Assembly (NCBI RefSeq): GCF_029931775.1
Contig: NC_079312.1
Span: forward strand, 132,355,872-132,419,871
Length of the DNA stretch: 64,000 nucleotides
Reading direction: 5' to 3'
Source of the DNA: Euleptes europaea
Lineage: Eukaryota > Chordata > Lepidosauria > Squamata > Sphaerodactylidae
Shown here: positions 58,573 through 64,000 of the stretch, piece by piece
Numbering within the stretch: the stretch's first letter is position 1
How the letters are laid out: each line of letters opens with the position of its first letter
Notes under the pieces: generated by a model
The model's database searches: none
What the model saw: only the letters and a program-made list of their open reading frames with translations
What the model was told of the DNA's origin: nothing
Program-made: the position numbers and the translations under genes

Positions 58573-60533
58573 AAGGTGTGGTAGACGTTGAGGAGCCCCA
58601 GGAATGACTGGAGTTCCTGCTTGCAATGGGCCGGCAGGGCACAGTGGATAGCCTTGACCTTGTCAGGTGTGGGGTGAATGCCATCCGCGTCGATTAGGTA
58701 GCCCAGAAACTCCACCTGCAGCAGGCCCAGCTGGCACTTCTCCCGCTTGACCGTCAGCCCGGCGTCCCAGAAACAGCTGAGCACCCGGCGGACGCATTCC
58801 AGGAGCTCGTCTTCAGAGCCGGCAACGACCAAGACGTCATCAAAGTATGGGATGACGCCCGGCAAGCCCTTGAGAACGTCCTCCATAAGGTTCTGGAAGA
58901 TGCCCTGGTCCGTGCTGACCCTGAACTGCAGGTGAGTCACCTGGAAGGCACCCCGGTGGGTGACGATTGTCTGCGCCTCGGCCGACTCAGAGTCCACAGG
59001 CAGCTGCTGGTACGCTTGGGCCAGGTCAAGTTTTGCGAAGACCCGGCCCCCGGCGAGGGAAGCCAGGAGGTGACTGACCACTGGCACCGGGTACACATGG
59101 CTTTGGAGAGCCTTGTTCACCGTGCATTTGTAATCCGCACAGATGCGGACGTCGCCATTCGCCTTCAACGGCGTCACTATCGGGGTCTCCCACTTGGTGT
59201 TAGGCACCGGCACCAAGACGCCCTGGGCGACGAGACGGTTGAGCTCAGCGTCGATTCAGTCCTTGAGCGCGAAGGGGACCCGGCGTGGCTTGAGGCGGAT
59301 GGGAGTGGTGGTGGGGTCGACGCACAGGCGAACAGGCAGCCCCTTGTAGCAGCTGAGCGGGCTATTCCAGACGTCCTCGAACTCGGACCAGACAGAATCG
59401 AGGGTGGACTGGGAGATGTGGTGAATGCCCCCAATGTGGAGTCCAAGAGCCTGGAACCACTCAAGGCCCAGGAGGCTGGCGTGAGGCCCGTCGACCACGA
59501 TGAGGCGGAGGCGGCCAGAGCAGTGTTTGAACTGGATGTTCATGTAGGCGATGCCCTGGACCGGCACCCGGCGACGCTGGTAGTCGGAGATCAGGATGCC
59601 GGTAGGTTGCAGCTTGGGCAAGGCAGTGAGGCTCCCCAGGGCGCGGAAAGTGTCCCAAGAAACCATGGAGAGGGACCTCCATGTCGCAGGGGGCGCCCTC
59701 GATCCTTATGGAGATTGAAACTTTCTCCACGCCGTGGACCTGGTGCACGTGGATGCTGTGCAGCTTAGAGTACTCCTACCGGTAGCGGTAGGAGGTGGGA
59801 GACTCGTCATCGGCCATGTTGTGGACAGGCTGAGCGATGCCATCTTTCCTGGGACGGCCCGTGGGACGGCCCTTCTGCGTGGAGCAGCAGACCTTCACGA
59901 TGTGGCCAACCCGGCCGCAAGCCTGGCGGTTGGCATCACTAAAATGGCTGGAACGGCGGTCGTGCTGGTCACTGCAGCTGGTGCACGGGCGAGCCAAGCT
60001 CTCCCACTCGCTGGGGTTGGCGGAGTCGAACGGTTCCAGTGATCTACGGGTAGCCATAGCAGCGAAATGTTGCATCTCAGTGTGTCGAGGATTTCAGCAA
60101 GGCGAGCCGGACTGCCTACCGGGCACTGTGAGGTCACGGAGAATTGCAGGCGATTTCAGCGAGAGTGATTTCGGTAGCAAGCCGGACTGCCTACCAGCCT
60201 TCGTCGCCAATGTTAAGTCCGCGTGGGGAGGACACACAAGGTTGAGATGGAGTTCCAACAGCAACGCGTTTTTGAAGAACAGAACAGAACTGGAGAACTC
60301 AGGGCAAACGGCCCTGTTTATATGCTCCCTAGTCTGGCCCGCGCCCCCCCGATCCGTGATAGGGGGAAAACAACATTGGGTTACCAATGGCGCGTGCTGG
60401 CTTAGGGCCAATGGCACGAGCCGGTTTGGACCAATGCCGCATGCAGGGCTTAGGATCCTTCGTCCAGGACTCAAGCTCCTAAGTTTCCCCCTGCATATCG
60501 CCTAACTATTTACATACATTACAAAAACAGTAA
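58572..60533 (-). mobile_element. Ty3/gypsy LTR retrotransposon, 3'-truncated fossil
   Basis: Read on the - strand. A probable 5' LTR (about 60533-60211; TG...CA ends) is followed directly by a TTGGCGACGAAGG-type segment typical of gypsy primer sites. Next come a gag end with a zinc-knuckle-like region (about 59900), an aspartic-protease region (about 59700-59450) and reverse transcriptase (about 59290-58600) with an FDDVLV catalytic box and FLGYLIDADGI. The rest of pol and the 3' LTR are absent. It most resembles the mag/K02A2.6-like lineage (recalled, not tested). Composition is much richer in GC than its surroundings. The copy is broken, with few breaks in the RT part, suggesting moderate age. 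Confidence 0.85.
60211..60533 (-). repeat. Probable 5' LTR of the gypsy element
   Basis: The outer end near 60533 and the inner end at 60211 carry the TG/CA terminal dinucleotides in the element's orientation, and the primer-site-like segment starts at once inside. No second LTR exists in the window for comparison, so the limits are approximate. Confidence 0.6.
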
Positions 60534-60635
60534 TCATATTAAGGTGTTATGTGTTAAATTAGCCATTTCTGGCAGTAACAGCGTACTCCATGAAATATAG
60601 GAATGCTACACTTCAATGCTAAATAATGAACAGTC

Positions 60636-63242
60636 CATCTTTGTGGCTTCTGTGCAGGCACACATGGGGGGACTGCGCAAGCGCAGGCCAGCCACGGAGA
60701 CTTTTACAAGCTTCTAGAATATTTCTCTCTCTCCCAAGAGCGTTTCCCCTCCCCTCGGGTAGCAACAGCCTTCCTCCCTAAACCATCATGTGATCAAGGG
60801 GAGGGGGCGCTCTTTCCATCAGTTCTTCTCTTGCCTCCAGGGAGAGAACAGCGTTTCTGATTTCTGAGAGTTTGAGTAAATTCGACAATGGAGGGCTCTA
60901 ATAAAGAGCCTGCCTTATTTTAAAAATGCAAATCTGGCAGAGGCAAGATAGGCAAAACTAACAAACACACAGACTGCCTGATGTGTTTAGGAGAGGGGCA
61001 CACTCCAGAAAAGTGCAAGGTGTGTGCCCTTTTAACACCCAGGGCCCACCAGGAGAGATCTGCTCGCCTCAAGGCATTATTGCGGGAGAGGTCACTGGGG
61101 GCTTCCAGTACCTCAACGGCCCCTTGTTCCCCGGTCTCCATAGACCCATCAGCTGAGGGACATTTGAGGATTGAGGCAACAGTAGAACCTCCCTCGAAGA
61201 AAGCTAAAAAAGTGGTGTGGGTAAGACCAAAGGGCCCCCAAATATCAAAAAGGCCAAGCAGAGGTCCACAGTTCCTGCCCTGGCCTCGCAGCTGCCACGA
61301 TTATCCCCCCCACCCTCAGGAGACCTTACCAGACGTCATCACAGCTGATTCACCCCGAGAGGCCAAAGTGCATGCCTTCTCCGATTTGCCTGGCCCCATC
61401 ATTGCCAGAGTGGAGCCCTTCAGTTTCCCCATGACAGGGATTATCTCCTAGCCAGCACCAATGGTCTCCTGCTATAGATCTGACCCGGCTTGTGGAGGCA
61501 CTTCTGGAGCGTAGGGAGCCCTGTCAGCATCATGAATGCTTGCTGTCTGCTCAGCATGACGTTGTAGAGGCTGCGCTCTCCGATGGGCAGAGTCATCCGA
61601 AGTCGCCAGCCAGAGTATCAGCTGGAGTTGCTGTCGGCACCAAGGCCGAGTCGGTTCTGAAAACATTTACACACAGAAGCCGGAGAGCCACCTTCTAGCC
61701 GTCAGGACCAGTCAATTTCCATCGACCATCCACTACTGCTTAGACAACAGTCCCTTTCAGTGCGGAAATAGACTCCTCCTTGGCGCCGAGAAAGATCTAG
61801 GTCAGCACCTGGGCACCAGAGCACTTCACCATCCAGAGGATGAGAGTCCCCCTCCCAGTACTGGGAATATGTGTCCCCCAATGGGCATCAGGGACATTGG
61901 TACCAAGATGACCATCAGTGCCAAGATAACCATTGGTACTGGTATTGGCACCAGGACATTTCTCCCAGGCCAAAGTTGCCCTCGCCATCACGGAGACACC
62001 GTTACTATCCTTCCTTGGAGGAGAATGTAGTTGGGGAGCATTCATCTAGGCGCAATTATAGACACACACATCCTCCGTTGTGATGAGAGAGGGCATTACT
62101 ATCAACCTTGCCATGCCTGTACCTGCCATGAGAGTGGTCCCCGCCAGAAGGACCTTTCTCTGGTATTTTCCTGCCTTATGGCAAAACCATTTGCACTTAT
62201 GGCAGCTTGTGATTTATCATTTTTGTCACACAAGACTGCATTCCTGGTGGCCATAACTTCGGCTCGGCGTGTCAGTGACCTGCTATTTGCAAAATTCCAT
62301 AGAGATAAGGTGGTGTTGTGCCCCAGTCTGGACTTTCTTCCTAAGATCGTCACTAAATTCAACCTGTCGTAGGACATTGTCCTCCTGGGTTTTTCCCCCA
62401 ACCCGGAATCCCCATCCGAAAATTCTCTACACTGCCAGGATGTTCGCAGGGCATTATTGCTTTATTTAGACTGCACAGCTGGTTTTAGAAAACAGGACAA
62501 TTTATTTGTATGTTTTAAGGGTCAGAACAAGGGTAACGCAGCAGCATCCCAGACCCTATCCCGATAGATTTCTTCAACTATTCGGCTGGCACCCCAGGAA
62601 GCTAAGATGCAATGTCCCCTCCAGTATTAGCACATTCCACCAGGATGCAAGCTGCAATGACTGCTTTCCCGGCGCATGTTGACATTGCTGATATCTGTAA
62701 GGCAGCCACTTGGTCCACACCTTTGACGTTTGTGAGACATTATTCCATGGATGTCAACTCGACTCGTGAAGCAGCTGTGGGGAGAGCGGTTCTGCAATCA
62801 CTGTTCAAGTAGCAGTCACACCCCACCTCCTCGGTAAGAGAGCTTGCTATTCTCCCATGTGGGACTGCACAGAAGCCATGAAGATGAAAAATAGTGTGGC
62901 ACTTACCTGTAACTGTTGTTCATCGAGTGGTCTTCTGGGCAGGCACACCGCCCTCCCTCCTTCCCCACAGTGGACTGCTCTTTCAGCCTGCAGGAGTGGT
63001 CCGTGGTGGCATACAGGAGAACTGATGGAAAGAGCTGGGGGCCCGTCCCCATGATCACGTGATGGCTTAGGCGGGAAGGCTGTTGCTACCCGAGGGCAGG
63101 GGGGGAACGCTCTTGGGAGAGGAAAAAGATTCTAGAAGCTTGTACAGTCTCTGTGGCTGGCCTGCGCATGCACAGTCCTCCCATGTGTGCCTGCACAGAA
63201 GACCACTCGATGAACAACAGTTACAGGTAAGTGCAACACTGT
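60636..63242 (+). mobile_element. DIRS-type tyrosine-recombinase retrotransposon, internally deleted fossil
   Basis: Inverted terminal repeats (about 60643-60800 and 63045-63215) frame a gag-like region (about 60890-61450, with CLMCLGEGHTPEKCKVC) and a tyrosine-recombinase region (about 62160-62810, with TAFLVAITSARRVSDLLF, AHSTR and FVRHYSMDV). An internal complementary region at about 62850-62955 matches, in reverse, the outer edges of both ends, the hallmark of DIRS elements. Reverse transcriptase, RNase H and methyltransferase were not found. The copy is broken, with a large central loss. The arms differ by perhaps a tenth, so it is not recent. Confidence 0.85.
62850..62955 (+). repeat. 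DIRS internal complementary region
   Basis: CACAGAAGCCATGAAGATG (about 62868) is the reverse of the left outer edge (CATCTTTGTGGCTTCTGTG at 60637). The CACTTACCTGTAACTGTTGT...GTGGTCTTCTGGGCAGG part (62900-62945) is the reverse of the right outer edge (63190-63240). DIRS elements use this region to template circular DNA. Confidence 0.8.
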
Positions 63243-63650
63243 TTTTACTTGAAATAAGGAATATGTGGAAAGTCAGTAACAAAAAGGAATACATATGGGT
63301 TCAATCTGAGTTTTTAACAGGCAGGGTTGTCAACTTATTTTTCCATACTCCCATTAACAAAGTCTACAAAGCTCTAAACAATAGGAGGATCTCATTTGCC
63401 GGAGTGTTATACTTTGCAAGTGAGTTCAACAATATCGTTTTGTTTCATCTTTCATTGTTGGGGATGCTATCTGAACATGCTGCTGTATTCAATTCTGAGG
63501 TCAAACAGAGCTGATTGCTGAAAGGATGATATATATTATCTCCTCCCCCTCCAAAAGAAAAACTGAGAAAGAGATGACATTGATATAGGATGAAGTGAGG
63601 GGTAAGGGAGAGCCTTCAAATGAACATTTTAGCACCCCCAGTCCCAGCCC
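63243..63650. other. Spacer, no gene recognised
   Basis: Only short frames were seen, with no family motif. Confidence 0.4.
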
Positions 63651-63652
63651 TT

Positions 63653-63742
63653 TCACAGTGCGATCCTAAGAAGAGTTACACCCTTCTACGTTCATTAAGT
63701 CAGTAGGTTTAGAATGGTGTAACTCTCCATAGGACTGCATTG
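63653..63742. mobile_element. Small fold-back MITE
   Basis: CACAGTGCGATCCTAAGAAG, AGTTACACCCTTCTA is inverted at TAGAATGGTGTAACTCTCCA, TAGGACTGCATTGTG. The arms of about 33 bp enclose about 20 bp. This is a common type of tiny squamate palindromic repeat. Confidence 0.55.
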
Positions 63743-64000
63743 TGAGAGGCTCAAAAAGAGTTGGATCTAAGGTTTCTAGCATCTACAAATCAAAGGTCAG
63801 CTGCTACAGTGGCCAAACAGAGCCATTCAGAAAGGCGATTAACGTTTTTTTCCCCATGAAGAATCGTATTGTGCCTGTGAGCAATTCAGCTCTTTGGTCT
63901 GGCATTTCCAAACTTATCTCCCACTCCCTCCTCTCCCCTTCCCCTCCACTTCTATTTCCTTGTGTGTCTTGTCTATTGTATTGTAAACCTGAAAGGTTGA

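Noticed and set aside
58932-59768. 278-aa + strand frame
   Set aside because: It is the complement of the gypsy polymerase and protease on the - strand, kept open by high GC content.

Overview
The window is nuclear DNA from a vertebrate, most likely a squamate reptile and perhaps a gecko-like lizard. Three spliced host genes lie head to tail on the + strand: MAFG (coding exons 485-1056, 5' exon(s) outside the window), SIRT7 (10340-20000, ten coding exons, 402 aa) and PCYT2 (23432-48715, thirteen coding exons, 394 aa). As I recall, MAFG-SIRT7-PCYT2 is also the order and relative orientation on human 17q25.3. All three reading frames stay open across every exon junction, so the genes look functional. 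The reptile assignment rests on the repeats: CR1, L2, L1 and BovB LINEs, a SINE with a 5S rRNA-derived head, tRNA-derived SINEs, Penelope-like elements and a DIRS element.

Layout. 1-7290: MAFG last intron, two coding exons and an apparent 6.2-kb 3' UTR ending at AATAAA 7268. 7290-10340: spacer with one palindromic Penelope-type element (9365-9834), then the GC-rich, ETS-site-bearing SIRT7 promoter. 10340-20300: SIRT7, with BovB fragments in its introns. 20300-23430: spacer with an L2 LINE, a hAT MITE, a local duplication carrying a nested palindrome, and the PCYT2 CpG-island promoter. 23432-49720: PCYT2. Its intron 1 (8.9 kb) holds an L1 fragment interrupted by a MITE; its intron 6 (5.1 kb) holds another palindrome, an L1 5' fragment and hAT MITEs; its intron 9 holds a young-looking L1 with intact target-site duplications. 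49720-64000: no host gene recognised. This is a repeat graveyard: CR1 broken by a hAT MITE that itself holds a 5S-SINE, a Penelope-like element with a GIY-YIG region broken by a palindrome, a truncated Ty3/gypsy copy and an internally deleted DIRS element.

The three proteins are not one pathway. MAFG is a small Maf bZIP partner of CNC factors, SIRT7 a nucleolar NAD-dependent deacylase, and PCYT2 the CTP:phosphoethanolamine cytidylyltransferase of the Kennedy pathway.

The most interesting non-genic signal is a family of four palindromic insertions (9365, 22766, 36721, 55942). Each has its own 9-14 bp target-site duplication and the same lopsided arm structure. Three carry, on both strands, a compact motif that fits a small hammerhead ribozyme with almost no stem III, of the type associated with Penelope-like retroelements. 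Other points of note are a probable GC-AG intron in SIRT7, an empty-site/filled-site pair inside a local duplication, and a three-level nested insertion. Everything here was read by eye; no alignment or database search was run.
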